Shown here: positions 55,585 to 64,000 of the stretch, piece after piece
How positions within the stretch are numbered: the stretch's first letter is position 1
How the letters are laid out: each line of letters begins with the position of its first letter
From: Spirochaetaceae bacterium
GTDB lineage: Bacteria > Spirochaetota > Leptospiria > Leptospirales > Leptonemataceae
NCBI GenBank assembly: GCA_002730875.1
Contig: PCBI01000015.1
Location: 62,001 to 126,000, forward strand
DNA: 64,000 bases
Reading direction: 5' to 3'
The notes under the pieces: model-generated
Seen by the model: only the letters and a program-made list of their open reading frames with translations
Told to the model about the DNA's origin: nothing
Database searches by the model: none
Position numbers and translations under genes: made by a program

Positions 55585-56277
55585 ATGGACGAACCAAGTC
55601 AAGCAGAGCTAAGAAAGAAGGAAAACCCACTCCGCATAGGGGTTTCCACTCTGGACGAACTGGAAGAGAAGATCAAAGCCTTCCGGATCATGAATCAGAG
55701 CGCTCTAAAAAAACGGTTCATCATGTCCCGAGAAGATGTGCGGGTGCCCACAAACCGGGATCCGCTACTCACCAAAGGCGAAGAGATCGACATTTCTCGA
55801 GCCAAGCTACTGCGGCGCCATTTTGGCGGGGAGCAGGAGTTCAAATGCTTTCAGCCGGACGAAGGAATCGTAATCGTCTCTGACATGAATGAGATGGCCG
55901 GTATATCTCTCAGTATGGACATAGTGACTCAGATGATGAACCTGGGCGGCGGCGCCTACGAAGGCTTCATCGATCGCGTAGATTCTTTTTCCGAGTTTCT
56001 TAATCTGCTTAAGAAGGCTCTGTTTCCCAAGCTAATCATTGTAGGTTTTCTTCCTCCGGGCAGGCTGGAAACCGAGCAGCTGAACTTTGTTAGAATCAAG
56101 CGAGTGGATCATTATATCCGGGCCATCGAGCTGACCCATAGTATTCACAAGCCGCGCCCCTATTTTCCCAAGCTCAAGCAGGTTCACATCGAATCCGGGG
56201 ATCAAAGAAGCTGGGCCCGCTTCATTGTCGAAGTGGTGCGCGAGTATACCAAATCCTATTTCGTCGAAGATTTCTAA
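55585..56277 (+). CDS. Hypothetical cytoplasmic protein
   Basis: 230 residues, no signal peptide or membrane segment, and no family recognised. The N-terminus is charged ([22 protein letters not shown]). The middle has a hydrophobic core with [22 protein letters not shown] and a strand-helix run [18 protein letters not shown]. The C-terminus is basic and aromatic ([36 protein letters not shown]). The codon usage and regular hydrophobic pattern support a real gene. It may be co-transcribed with the small membrane protein, 37 bases upstream. Confidence 0.65.
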   Translation: MDEPSQAELRKKENPLRIGVSTLDELEEKIKAFRIMNQSALKKRFIMSREDVRVPTNRDPLLTKGEEIDISRAKLLRRHFGGEQEFKCFQPDEGIVIVSDMNEMAGISLSMDIVTQMMNLGGGAYEGFIDRVDSFSEFLNLLKKALFPKLIIVGFLPPGRLETEQLNFVRIKRVDHYIRAIELTHSIHKPRPYFPKLKQVHIESGDQRSWARFIVEVVREYTKSYFVEDF

Positions 56278-56613
56278 GCGAGTCCGGTACCTGGCTGAAC
56301 AAGGCCATAATGCCCGGAATATTGCATTTTCCGCCAATCTGTTCCAATCCAGGCAGCGGCCGTTGCTTGTTTCTACATTGGACTTCTATGGCCCGGTGGG
56401 CCGGAAGCTTGCTACTTACGTACAGAATACGGTGCGGCGCCTGGAAGGGCCCCCGGGAGTCCTGTTAAGGGGCCACGGACAACAATCGATACTATTACTG
56501 TGGAAGGGTCAAAGACGGAATGCTTAAAAGGAGCCCCTGCAGAGAGACTGGAGTCCGGCTCTTCGGCACCTACGCTGCCGGGAAACTCTGGACCAACGTT
56601 CGGCGACATTTCT
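56278..56613. other. Spacer before the TPR gene
   Basis: No convincing gene. The TPR frame is open upstream of its chosen start but reads as low-complexity sequence. A hairpin, GGCCCC (56448-56453) with GGGGCC (56469-56474), lies near the middle. Confidence 0.35.
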
Positions 56614-57351
56614 GTGAATCACGGTCGGTCCGGGAAGGCGGCCCTCAAAGCTTGCATCCGGGCCATGATTCTGGTCCCGCTGATGATGGTTAGCGTATCG
56701 CTCCATGGGGATACTGCACAATCGCTCTACGAGAAATCCTTGAGTCAGGGCGATGTGGAAGCGGCCAGGATGCTTCGCAGAGCTCTGGAATTGGAGTCCG
56801 ATTCCCCGGAGATCCGGTTTCGTCTGGCATTTCTGTATCACAAGATGAACTTTCGGGAAGAAGCCATTGAGCAGTATCAGAAAACTCTGCAACTGGATGG
56901 CTGTCATGCGAAGTCCCTGGTGAATCTGGGCAATCTGTACTCGGACCTGGACCGGCAGGGCGAAGCCGCCGGGCTCTATAAAAAGGCCATTCGTTGCGCT
57001 CCGGATTTCTACGCAGGTTACTACAATCTGGCGCTGGTGCAATCGCAGGATCGAGTGGATCTTCTGGAGAAGGCTCTGGAGCTAAAACCGAACCATTTCG
57101 GCTCCATGTATCTGCTTGCGCGCACTTACTATGGTCAAAATGAATCCAGGGGGCTGTCCATGTTAGAAAAGGCCTGCGCGCTAAAGGGCGAGCATGTGGG
57201 CTGTCTGCGAGAACTGGGTCAATGGTATCTGGACTCGCAGAATCTATCTGAAGCGAAGCGCACTCTAAAGAGGGCCCTGTTTCTGAGCAAACATCCAGTG
57301 GAGCGTCGGGAGATTCGATTGATTCTGCAAACCATGGATGCTTCTTCCTGA
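56614..57351 (+). CDS. Secreted TPR-repeat protein
   Basis: About 245 residues from a GTG at 56614. This start gives a signal peptide with a basic n-region (GKAALKACIRAM), a hydrophobic core (ILVPLMMVSVSLHG) and mature DTAQSLYEK. The open frame extends back to a GTG at 56500. Five to six tetratricopeptide units follow (for example GDVEAARMLRRALELESDSP, FREEAIEQYQKTLQLDGCH, GEAAGLYKKAIRCAPDFY). TPR proteins act as protein-interaction scaffolds, here probably in the periplasm. It lies before a 200-base spacer and the convergent large gene. Confidence 0.78.
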   Translation: MNHGRSGKAALKACIRAMILVPLMMVSVSLHGDTAQSLYEKSLSQGDVEAARMLRRALELESDSPEIRFRLAFLYHKMNFREEAIEQYQKTLQLDGCHAKSLVNLGNLYSDLDRQGEAAGLYKKAIRCAPDFYAGYYNLALVQSQDRVDLLEKALELKPNHFGSMYLLARTYYGQNESRGLSMLEKACALKGEHVGCLRELGQWYLDSQNLSEAKRTLKRALFLSKHPVERREIRLILQTMDASS

Positions 57352-57551
57352 ATCTACAATCAGAGATTCGCAATTAAAGAGAATTGTTCCTCCCCCGGGC
57401 CTCTCTGACAGGTGGCGGTTTGAAGCCAGCTCCGGGATTCCATTGCCGGTGGTCCAGGGCAGTTTCCATCAAGAGCAGGTGTGGTGGCAGCGAAGTAAGC
57501 GGCTCACAGCCTATGCAATTCCTGACTGCGATATCGCTATCCGAAAAGTCC

Positions 57552-60029
57552 CTACACTCGATAAAAGTTGAGATTCTCTTCGAGTACTTCCGGCAGGCTG
57601 CCTGGTTCGCCGTATTTTCTGTATTTAATTTCCAGTTCGTGGAGCTTCTTCTTGCGAATATTGGTAAGTCGGTTTTGAAGCTCTGAGAAGGCAGGCTGAT
57701 TGGCAAGGCCGTCCCGCACCGCTTTGGAGAAGGGCACATGTCGATACAGAATGGCCCGGGCCACTTTGTTCAGTTTCATCACACCTTCTGATTCATAGCG
57801 AACCCAGTTGGTGTAATCATTTACGAACATATTTCTTTCGCCCCGGTAACGCTTCAGCTCTGCGGCAAGCTTCTCCTTGGCTTCCTGGGACAGTTCGCGG
57901 TTCTTCTTGAAGAACTGAATATAGTCCGTATAGTCTGCGGTGAGCGATGAGTTCGCGATGTTGTTCCAGTCCGCCCCGAGAATGGTTTTGGTAAGCTCCC
58001 AGCGAAAGGCCGCCACTGCTTCAAGAAGGAGAGTGAAGAAATCGGCGGTAGCAAAGACCGGAACAGCAATACGTCCTTTAGAGCCTTTCAATCGTGACAG
58101 AGCCAATTCCTGCCACATCATGATCTTGGTTCCGATGGAGGGCACAATAATGAAGTTCGGGATTACCCGGGTTTGCACAAATTCCTTCAGGATTCCTTTT
58201 TCTTCGTCATTGATTAGCACTTCGCGGTGGAAGGCAGAGTAGTCAATGGAGAGTAGCTTATCCAGCGCTTCGGAGATCCGTTCCCTTGTTACAAAGGATT
58301 TATCCAGATCGATTGTGATATCGTACTTGGTAAGGATGGGGAATGCGCTGGCCGGACTTCCAGAGGTTAGCTTTACGTTGGTTTCCAGGAAGTTGTGCAA
58401 TTCATACTTTGCCAGAACGTTGAAATTGGTGTATTCCTCGGGCAAATCGCTTTCGCGCTTCCAGCCTTTCTCTTTGTTTTCCTGCTTGAGTTTTTCGAAG
58501 TAGGTCTGTCCCATCTCGTCAATGGACGGGGGCTCCTTTCTGCTACCTACCTGGTCGATCCATTCCCTGGAATACATAACCGGGTAGATCTTATTGGCCC
58601 GGGATGTATCCTGGAGATCGTAGATGAATTCCAGATGATTGTCGTCCAGTAGCTCTTCGTCAAAGAAACCGTAGTCCAGCATCAGTCGTACCGGGCGGGG
58701 GACATTTCCGTTGGATTCGCGAAACTTGAAGAATGCCTTCTCATAGGCTTTCCAGTACAGTGTGGATATACCACGGCGAAGTTTTCGCAGTTCGGGCGAC
58801 GAATCCAGCGGGTTGCTAACTTTCTTGAGTTCTTTCAGGTCTTCGATGAGCTTTTTCGATTCATCGTTGGGCATCTGGATGAAGCTCAAGATCTTGCCCG
58901 CCGAGCCCTGCAGATCCTTTTTGATGGCATCCATATCGGCGCCGGCCCGGGCCGCCTTCTTTTGAGCCTGTTCTTCCACGGCTTTGGCCGCAGGGTCCTC
59001 TTTGAGAAATTCTTCGATCTTCTGAACAGACGGGGTGATGTCGGGCAGGGAGCCGCCCATCAAAGACTTGTAGTTTTGAACCGTACGCGCAATTGTATCG
59101 TGTACCCAGCGAATCACCTGAGCAAATTCCGGAGCGGAGACATTTGTGATTCCGGAACGGGCCAGATCGGATAGCATGAAGTATTTCTCTGCGAAGCAGT
59201 ACTCGCCCTGAACCAGGCTTTCCATACCTTCTTTAATTCCATGAAATAGCTGACGTAGATCCTGTTGCGCTTCGCCCAGAATGTCTGTCAGGCGAATGCC
59301 GACGCCCTGCAGAATTTGTAGATCGGCCTTGTACATGGCGCCCTGAACGTTGGCGGGCAGGGAAAGGATTCTTCGATAGAGCTGAAAGCTATCCTGATCT
59401 ACGGAGGATTCGAAGTCGTATGTACGATCCAGAAATTGCGAATGATCCGCTTCCAACCAGGCACGGTTCAAGGATTCGGGTATTTCGCCTCCATGCTCCT
59501 GAAAGCTATCTACCACGATTCGTGCTGCGGCTACAACCGGGTCTACGAAGGATTCGCCGCCGGCTTCGATCTGGTTTTGAAAGACTTGAGGGTTACAGCG
59601 ATAGTAGGCCAGGGCCATGTTATCCAGGGTCTTCTGCAAATAGGCGGAAAAATCCTCCATCTGCTTGATGGCCTGTAGACTTTGCATGATTTCTTGAGCC
59701 ACGGTGCGAACCGCCAGCATGGCCACATTCAGTTTGCCCAGCACTAGTCCCTGGAATCCCTGATCGCGCTTCACCGGAAAAGCGCTGATTACGGATGGCT
59801 TTGTAACTACAAAATTGGTTTCGTATTTCTCTCTGCGAAGAAGTGCGGCAAATCCCGGACAGGTATTGTCTCCCAATCGATAGGCCGGTGTCTTGTGTCC
59901 TGGAATCTGGATGCCTACTTCGCCTTTGTGGAGCAGGCAGAGCATACTTGCTGCCTGACCGCTCTGAAACAGAACCGTTCCTGGTTCTACCTTCTGTTGC
60001 TGAAGTGGTTTGCCTGGTTCCAGTGGCAT
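57552..60029 (-). CDS. Large protein with N-terminal cyclic-nucleotide-binding fold
   Basis: 825 residues. Residues of about 10-95 resemble a cNMP-binding beta barrel (VEPGTVLFQSGQAASMLCLLHKGEVGIQI). The phosphate-binding cassette is degenerate: CPGFAALLRREKYETNFV (57-74) stands where FGExALL...R(S/T)A is expected, so the key Glu and Arg are missing. The rest is long, mostly helical and charged, with no helix-turn-helix, kinase or membrane segment recognised. Similar long proteins occur in leptospires. It precedes nothing on its strand; the YggS gene lies 32 bases upstream and may be in the same operon. Confidence 0.7.
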   Translation of the reverse strand: MPLEPGKPLQQQKVEPGTVLFQSGQAASMLCLLHKGEVGIQIPGHKTPAYRLGDNTCPGFAALLRREKYETNFVVTKPSVISAFPVKRDQGFQGLVLGKLNVAMLAVRTVAQEIMQSLQAIKQMEDFSAYLQKTLDNMALAYYRCNPQVFQNQIEAGGESFVDPVVAAARIVVDSFQEHGGEIPESLNRAWLEADHSQFLDRTYDFESSVDQDSFQLYRRILSLPANVQGAMYKADLQILQGVGIRLTDILGEAQQDLRQLFHGIKEGMESLVQGEYCFAEKYFMLSDLARSGITNVSAPEFAQVIRWVHDTIARTVQNYKSLMGGSLPDITPSVQKIEEFLKEDPAAKAVEEQAQKKAARAGADMDAIKKDLQGSAGKILSFIQMPNDESKKLIEDLKELKKVSNPLDSSPELRKLRRGISTLYWKAYEKAFFKFRESNGNVPRPVRLMLDYGFFDEELLDDNHLEFIYDLQDTSRANKIYPVMYSREWIDQVGSRKEPPSIDEMGQTYFEKLKQENKEKGWKRESDLPEEYTNFNVLAKYELHNFLETNVKLTSGSPASAFPILTKYDITIDLDKSFVTRERISEALDKLLSIDYSAFHREVLINDEEKGILKEFVQTRVIPNFIIVPSIGTKIMMWQELALSRLKGSKGRIAVPVFATADFFTLLLEAVAAFRWELTKTILGADWNNIANSSLTADYTDYIQFFKKNRELSQEAKEKLAAELKRYRGERNMFVNDYTNWVRYESEGVMKLNKVARAILYRHVPFSKAVRDGLANQPAFSELQNRLTNIRKKKLHELEIKYRKYGEPGSLPEVLEENLNFYRV

Positions 60030-60061
60030 CTATTGAATGGCTCCTCTTTGCCTGCAGACAA

Positions 60062-60778
60062 TCAATCCTTTTTCCATGGAGCGCCCTTACGGGGGCCAAA
60101 AAGCACCGATCCCAGACGAATGATGGTAGCTCCTTCCTCTACCGCAATTTGCCAGTCTCCGGACATACCCATACTCAGTTCCCCTCCTGGCAGCGCTTCA
60201 TCCCTTAGACTGCGTAGTCGGGAAAAGACTTCTCGGGTCTCGATTGGATCCTGGTCTTCCGGGCCCATGGTCATAAACCCGGCAAATTTTAAAGAATCGT
60301 TTTCAGGAATGCTTTCCAGGTTCAGAAATTCAGCCGGATCCATTCCGCCGAGTTTTGTTTCCTCGCCGGTGAGTCGAATCTGAACCAGATATTGCATGGG
60401 CCAGAGTTTATTTATTGCGGCGGGGTTTTCCTGGGCATATTTGTCGGCGGCTCGGGCCAGCTTGTTGATTGCCGAAACTGAGGAAGCGCCATGCACCCAA
60501 TGGAAAAGACCGGGCAGATTCCGGGCAAAGCCGGACTGTAGCGGTCCGATGTGATGATAGATCAGGGGGCTCAAAGGGCCCTGATAGTGGACTTCAGGGA
60601 ACTTATCTCTTGCTTCGGTATATCGATTCTCGCCGAAGTCTCGCAGTCCGAGTTCGGCCAGCTCGTCTATACGCTCGGGGCCATGGGTCTTGGATACTGC
60701 TACAATCGTTACGTCCCGGCCCATCTGCGTTAGAGTGGACCGGATCTCTTCAAGAGCTTGCCGGGAGCTATGCTCCAT
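60062..60778 (-). CDS. yggS: YggS/PLPBP-type pyridoxal-phosphate-binding protein
   Basis: 238 residues, the normal length. PLP-binding Lys30 lies in TIVAVSKTHG, followed by GLRDFGENRYTEA, IYHHIGPLQS (usually WHxIGxLQxNK), FAGFMTMGP, LSMGMSGDWQIAVEEGATIIRLGSVLFG. The family is a PLP carrier that keeps vitamin B6 and amino-acid pools balanced; it has no defined catalytic activity. It starts immediately after the stop of the coiled-coil gene (TAA then ATG), so the two are coupled. Confidence 0.95.
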   Translation of the reverse strand: MEHSSRQALEEIRSTLTQMGRDVTIVAVSKTHGPERIDELAELGLRDFGENRYTEARDKFPEVHYQGPLSPLIYHHIGPLQSGFARNLPGLFHWVHGASSVSAINKLARAADKYAQENPAAINKLWPMQYLVQIRLTGEETKLGGMDPAEFLNLESIPENDSLKFAGFMTMGPEDQDPIETREVFSRLRSLRDEALPGGELSMGMSGDWQIAVEEGATIIRLGSVLFGPRKGAPWKKD

Positions 60779-61297
60779 TTACTGACTGTCGCGTGTAAGC
60801 CTGGCCACTCGACCCGGATCGATATTCTTGAGCGCCTGACTGTTCAGATCCTCCGCGCCGATTCGCGGAGCAACGCTGGAATCCACATTAAGCGCATACA
60901 GGTTTTCCATTTCCACTTCAGTCTTTCGGAGACGATTGGTGAGTTGATTGAGGCTTTCGGCAACCAGGGTTTGAATATCCTTCAGGGTTTTGCCCTGGGA
61001 AAGTTCCGGAAACAAAGGTTCGCCCTGGAACAGGAGCTCCGGGTTTACTTCGCTGGCATACTGATTCAAATAGGACTGTCGTGTTTGCTCACGTGTGTAC
61101 TGATTCTGAAGCTCTCCGAGACTCTTTTGTAGCGAGAGCAGTCGATTCTCCATGCCATCCAGTTCCAGCCGATCGCCCGGACGCGCGCCGGATGCATCCG
61201 CCACATCACTGCGCTGGGTTCTTGAAGATGCATCGCCTTTTCGATCCTTCAGGATGCTCTCTGCGCTATTCAGTAATGCTTTGCCTGTGATTTGCAT
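60779..61297 (-). CDS. Coiled-coil hypothetical protein upstream of yggS
   Basis: 172 residues. After a polar N-terminus (MQITGKALLNSAESILKDRK) there is a coiled coil (ENRLLSLQKSLGELQNQYTREQ) and a second helical segment (LVAESLNQLTNRLRKTEVEMENL). There are no Cys, no signal and no membrane segment. The family was not recognised. The opening resembles short flagellar or chaperone-like helical proteins, but this is not enough for a call. It is directly coupled to yggS and divergent from sppA. Confidence 0.65.
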   Translation of the reverse strand: MQITGKALLNSAESILKDRKGDASSRTQRSDVADASGARPGDRLELDGMENRLLSLQKSLGELQNQYTREQTRQSYLNQYASEVNPELLFQGEPLFPELSQGKTLKDIQTLVAESLNQLTNRLRKTEVEMENLYALNVDSSVAPRIGAEDLNSQALKNIDPGRVARLTRDSQ

Positions 61298-61453
61298 GTT
61301 TTTGCCTCAATTCGTGTTTTATGTCACCTGATTTGGCGGGCCACATAGGCCCATATGTCTGTCTATTTTATAGATCGGCGCGCGTACAGCAGCTTTCAAG
61401 AAAAAAAGGAAAATTTTGTTTTCCCGACATGATCCGCTGGATTCTTGAGCGGT

Positions 61454-62467
61454 ATGAATCGCTCCCGAATGCTGGTGGCCATGGCGCTGGCCTTTTCATT
61501 GTTATCTCTTCTCGTGGGAATCGTCCAAATCGGGGTGCAGTCCGGGGAGTCTCGATTCTCCACGCCGACCTCAAACTTTCTCACAGCCGGGCAGGCTGGC
61601 ATTGCCCGAATCGACATTGTTGGACCGATTGAAGACGGATTCTCGGCTCCGGGAAGTACCGGCGCCCAGGATGTGGTGGATCAAATCGAAGAAGCATCCC
61701 GGAATGCGGCCATAAGGGGAGTTCTTCTATATGTGAATAGCCCGGGCGGCACAGTGGGCGCTACTCGCCGAATTTACGATGCCCTGATAGAATTGAGGGC
61801 CAAAAAGCCCATTGTAGCTGTGGTTACCGATGTGGCCGCCAGCGGCGGATACTATGTGGCCTCCGCATCCGACGCGATCTTTGCTTATGAATCCACTATC
61901 CTGGGTTCCATTGGAGCCATTGCCATTCATCCGAATATAGGTCCTTTCCTGGATCGTCATGGCGTGCAGATCCAAACACTCACGGCCGGTAAGTACAAAG
62001 ACTCATCCTATCCATTCCGGAATCTAACCGAAGAAGAGCGGGAAATGTATCAGCAGGTGCTGGATGATGCCTATCAACAATTCCTCGCAGACGTGGCCGA
62101 AGGTCGCAAGAAAAGCATCAAGGACGTAAGGGAATGGGCGGATGGTAAGATCTACTCCGGTCGGCAGGCAAAAGCTATACAGATGATCGATGACATTGGC
62201 GGGCAAAAGGAAGCTGTCGAGAAGATCAAACTCATCCTGAAAACCGACGAGGATCTGCCCGTTTATCGAGTGGAGCCCGATTTCATGGATCGCTTCTTTG
62301 CAGGTATGGGCGGATCCGGCCTGGCGATCCGTGGCCCGATTCCGTCGTCGGTAGATGCTCAACCGGAGCGTCCGGCTGCGTTTCGTTTCAGCGGCGTCAT
62401 GTACATGTCTCCTATGGGATTGAGCCAGTTGCCCGGCTGGTTGGAGTTGAGCGGGAGCCACCGATGA
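61454..62467 (+). CDS. sppA: Signal peptide peptidase SppA
   Basis: 337 residues from the ATG at 61454 (a TTG three codons earlier is less likely). An N-terminal transmembrane helix (LVAMALAFSLLSLLVGIVQI) is followed by one S49 peptidase domain. ARIDIVGPI, YVNSPGGTVGATRRIYDAL, the catalytic Ser in VAASGGYYVASASD, and the Lys in LTAGKYKDSSYPF are visible. The single-domain type cleaves leftover signal peptides in the membrane. The C-terminal 50 residues are proline-rich and extended. The stop overlaps the next start (ATGA), indicating co-translation. Confidence 0.95.
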   Translation: MNRSRMLVAMALAFSLLSLLVGIVQIGVQSGESRFSTPTSNFLTAGQAGIARIDIVGPIEDGFSAPGSTGAQDVVDQIEEASRNAAIRGVLLYVNSPGGTVGATRRIYDALIELRAKKPIVAVVTDVAASGGYYVASASDAIFAYESTILGSIGAIAIHPNIGPFLDRHGVQIQTLTAGKYKDSSYPFRNLTEEEREMYQQVLDDAYQQFLADVAEGRKKSIKDVREWADGKIYSGRQAKAIQMIDDIGGQKEAVEKIKLILKTDEDLPVYRVEPDFMDRFFAGMGGSGLAIRGPIPSSVDAQPERPAAFRFSGVMYMSPMGLSQLPGWLELSGSHR

Positions 62468-63096
62468 GCCGTCTGGATCGACTGAAAGCATCCCTGGCCG
62501 GAATCCTGGAGCTGGCCACTGTTTGTCTAACTTCGCCGGCCGAGATTAGCGTTTACATTCGTAGTCTGGAAGATCGTCGCACCGCGTTGCTTGTTTACCC
62601 GGCGGTGGCGGCCCTTTCAGCGGTGCTGGCCATCTGGACCATGGCGCCGCAATATCGCCCGTTCTTTCTTGTGCCTTTGCTACTGAGCGCACTGATTATT
62701 TTTGCCTTCTTTGTGACTCTTTCTTATCTGAGCGGTTCCCTGGTAGACTACTTCATTCAGAGGCTGGCGGCGGATTCTCGTCAGGCTCAGTCCGGATCCA
62801 CTCGCGAGGAAGCCCAGGCAATCTCCATCATCCTGCTGTCCTACCTGCCGGCCATCTTTCTCTACCCGGTGGCCAAAAGCGTTTCCTTGCTGGACTTCGG
62901 AGCGTTTCTGTTCTGGCCCATGGCCATTCTGATCTTTGTTTGGTGCTTTTTGATTCTACACCAATCGTTGATCTATCTTTACGAATTGCCGCCAAAAGTG
63001 GTCTGGAAGGCCTTGCTTCGTTCTTCTTCGGTCCTGTTCTTGTTTCCCCTTACCGCACTTGGATTCGCAATAATTGTTCTGGGCGGTCTGCTCTAA
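62464..63096 (+). CDS. YIP1-like multi-pass membrane protein
   Basis: 210 residues with five transmembrane helices (about 40-62, 70-95, 118-142, 148-172 and 185-208) and an N-terminal amphipathic helix (LDRLKASLAGILELATVCLT). The arrangement and the central QAISIILLSYLPAIFLYPVAK resemble the bacterial YIP1/Yip1-related membrane family. No catalytic residues are seen. It overlaps sppA by 4 bases (ATGA), so it may work with the peptidase or in membrane quality control; this is inference. Confidence 0.7.
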   Translation: MSRLDRLKASLAGILELATVCLTSPAEISVYIRSLEDRRTALLVYPAVAALSAVLAIWTMAPQYRPFFLVPLLLSALIIFAFFVTLSYLSGSLVDYFIQRLAADSRQAQSGSTREEAQAISIILLSYLPAIFLYPVAKSVSLLDFGAFLFWPMAILIFVWCFLILHQSLIYLYELPPKVVWKALLRSSSVLFLFPLTALGFAIIVLGGLL

Positions 63097-63366
63097 GTTT
63101 GTCCGGAAAACCCCGGGGCCCGTCTGCTCCAGGTTTTTCGGGTTCAGATCCGCAGAGCGGTTGGCTCATTTCTTACTGCGAATCCAAAACGGCGGGTGGT
63201 CTGCGATGCCGGGGCCGTTACCGGCTCCATTGACTGATTGACTCGGGAAGGCCGGGTTGTCGCAGTGATATGATAGCCTGCATGCTCTATCCGGTTTTGC
63301 ACCTGACAAATATCCGCGGACAGAGAGCACCGAAAGAATCTGTATTTTGAGATACTATACGAAATT

Positions 63367-64000
63367 ATGCGAATACTGATCTGTAACGACGATGGACTAC
63401 ACTCCAACGGGATGCGAAGCCTGGAAAGGGTTCTATCACGGAACCATGAGGTCTGGGCCGTATGTCCGGACCGCCAGCGCAGCGGTACATCCCAGGCCAT
63501 TTCCTTGCGGGAAACCCTGCGAATGAAAGAGGTTGAGGCCAGGCATTTCCAGGTAAGCGGGTTTCCGGTGGATTGCGTTAACCTGGCGCTGCACAGCGGC
63601 ATGTTTCCGCCATTCGATCTGGTGGTTTCCGGCATCAATCATGGCTATAACCTGGGCGACGATGTGCACTATAGCGGAACTGTGGGAGCGGCCCGGCATG
63701 CCTGTATCCACGGCTATCTGGCCGTGGCCATTAGCTGTGGGATCTACGACATTGGAGCCGATTTCAGTCATGTGGCGGACTGGTTTGGCCAGTGGCTGGA
63801 AGAGAATCTGCCGTCGTTGAACACCGGCGTTGTTTACAATATTAACTACCCCGAGTTACCCAGTCCGGACCTCCGGTCTGTATTCACCCGTCATGGGAAA
63901 AGGATCTATCGGGACCAGTATGAGATCCTGGAAGAAGAGGCCGGAAAAAGCTTTGTATTCAAACTAAAAGAGACGATAATGGGACATAAGGAAGAGGAGT
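63367..64000 (+). CDS. surE: 5'-nucleotidase SurE, N-terminal part
   Basis: The first 211 residues of SurE; the gene runs past the window edge. The signature RILICNDDGLHSNGMRSL has the metal-binding Asp pair. It continues with VWAVCPDRQRSGTSQAIS, FPVDCVNLALH, DLVVSGINHGYNLGDDVHYSGTVGAA (Asn metal ligand and the active-site loop) and VYNINYPELP. SurE dephosphorylates nucleoside monophosphates, mainly at stationary phase. It follows a 270-base spacer without recognisable signals. Confidence 0.95.
   Translation, partial: MRILICNDDGLHSNGMRSLERVLSRNHEVWAVCPDRQRSGTSQAISLRETLRMKEVEARHFQVSGFPVDCVNLALHSGMFPPFDLVVSGINHGYNLGDDVHYSGTVGAARHACIHGYLAVAISCGIYDIGADFSHVADWFGQWLEENLPSLNTGVVYNINYPELPSPDLRSVFTRHGKRIYRDQYEILEEEAGKSFVFKLKETIMGHKEEE

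Noticed and set aside
56225..56527. Possible 100-residue gene after the hypothetical protein at 55585
   Set aside because: It begins inside the preceding gene in another frame, has no ribosome binding site and no protein-like pattern.

Overview
The window looks like chromosome from a spirochaete of the order Leptospirales, most like the Leptonema/Turneriella branch. This is inferred, not proven. The grounds are the mid-50s GC content, a complete alternative complex III (ACIII) operon, chemotaxis genes with several chemoreceptors, many lipoproteins with loose lipoboxes, a 7TMR-DISM receptor and a very long protein with a cyclic-nucleotide-binding fold. Genes lie on both strands in compact operons, with no insertion sequence, phage or CRISPR array.

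Left (1-13.6 kb): the start of a secreted protein cut by the window edge, then a minus-strand chemotaxis region. In transcription order it runs mtnB, cheD, cheB, mcp3, cheY, a STAS protein, cheA, mcp2, cheW, mcp1. All three receptors end in an aromatic-x-x-F pentapeptide of the type that tethers CheB/CheR. CheB and CheD are present, but no CheR is seen. Next come a TPR/membrane protein, a YidD-like lipoprotein and RecJ (to 17.8 kb).

Respiration (18.0-29.2 kb, minus strand): actABCDEF followed by a lipoprotein cytochrome c and a CcoN/CcoO/CcoP-like trio, ten closely spaced genes ending at a strong hairpin terminator. The CcoN-like protein aligns with cbb3 oxidase subunit I but has lost every histidine that would bind haem or CuB. 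It cannot be an oxygen reductase. This is the most striking observation in the window.

Middle (29.8-46.6 kb): clpB; cmoB and trhO, two steps of wobble-uridine (cmo5U) tRNA modification; an SH3/discoidin-like lipoprotein and a lipocalin; a REC-PAS-GGDEF protein whose REC and GGDEF signatures are both degenerate; an intact class III adenylate cyclase; a polysaccharide ABC exporter with a glycosyltransferase; and pckA.

Right (46.7-64 kb): tRNA-Arg(TCG), a 7TMR-DISM/methyl-accepting fusion, serA, a paraoxonase-like lipoprotein, an alpha/beta hydrolase, a VapBC-like pair whose PIN protein lacks usual acidic residues, several small hypothetical genes, a TPR protein, the large cyclic-nucleotide-fold protein, the YggS-type PLP protein, sppA, a YIP1-like membrane protein and the start of surE.

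Start codons were moved from the longest open frame wherever a ribosome binding site, signal peptide or family N-terminus argued for it; each entry says so. Family calls rest on motif recognition by eye, without database searches.
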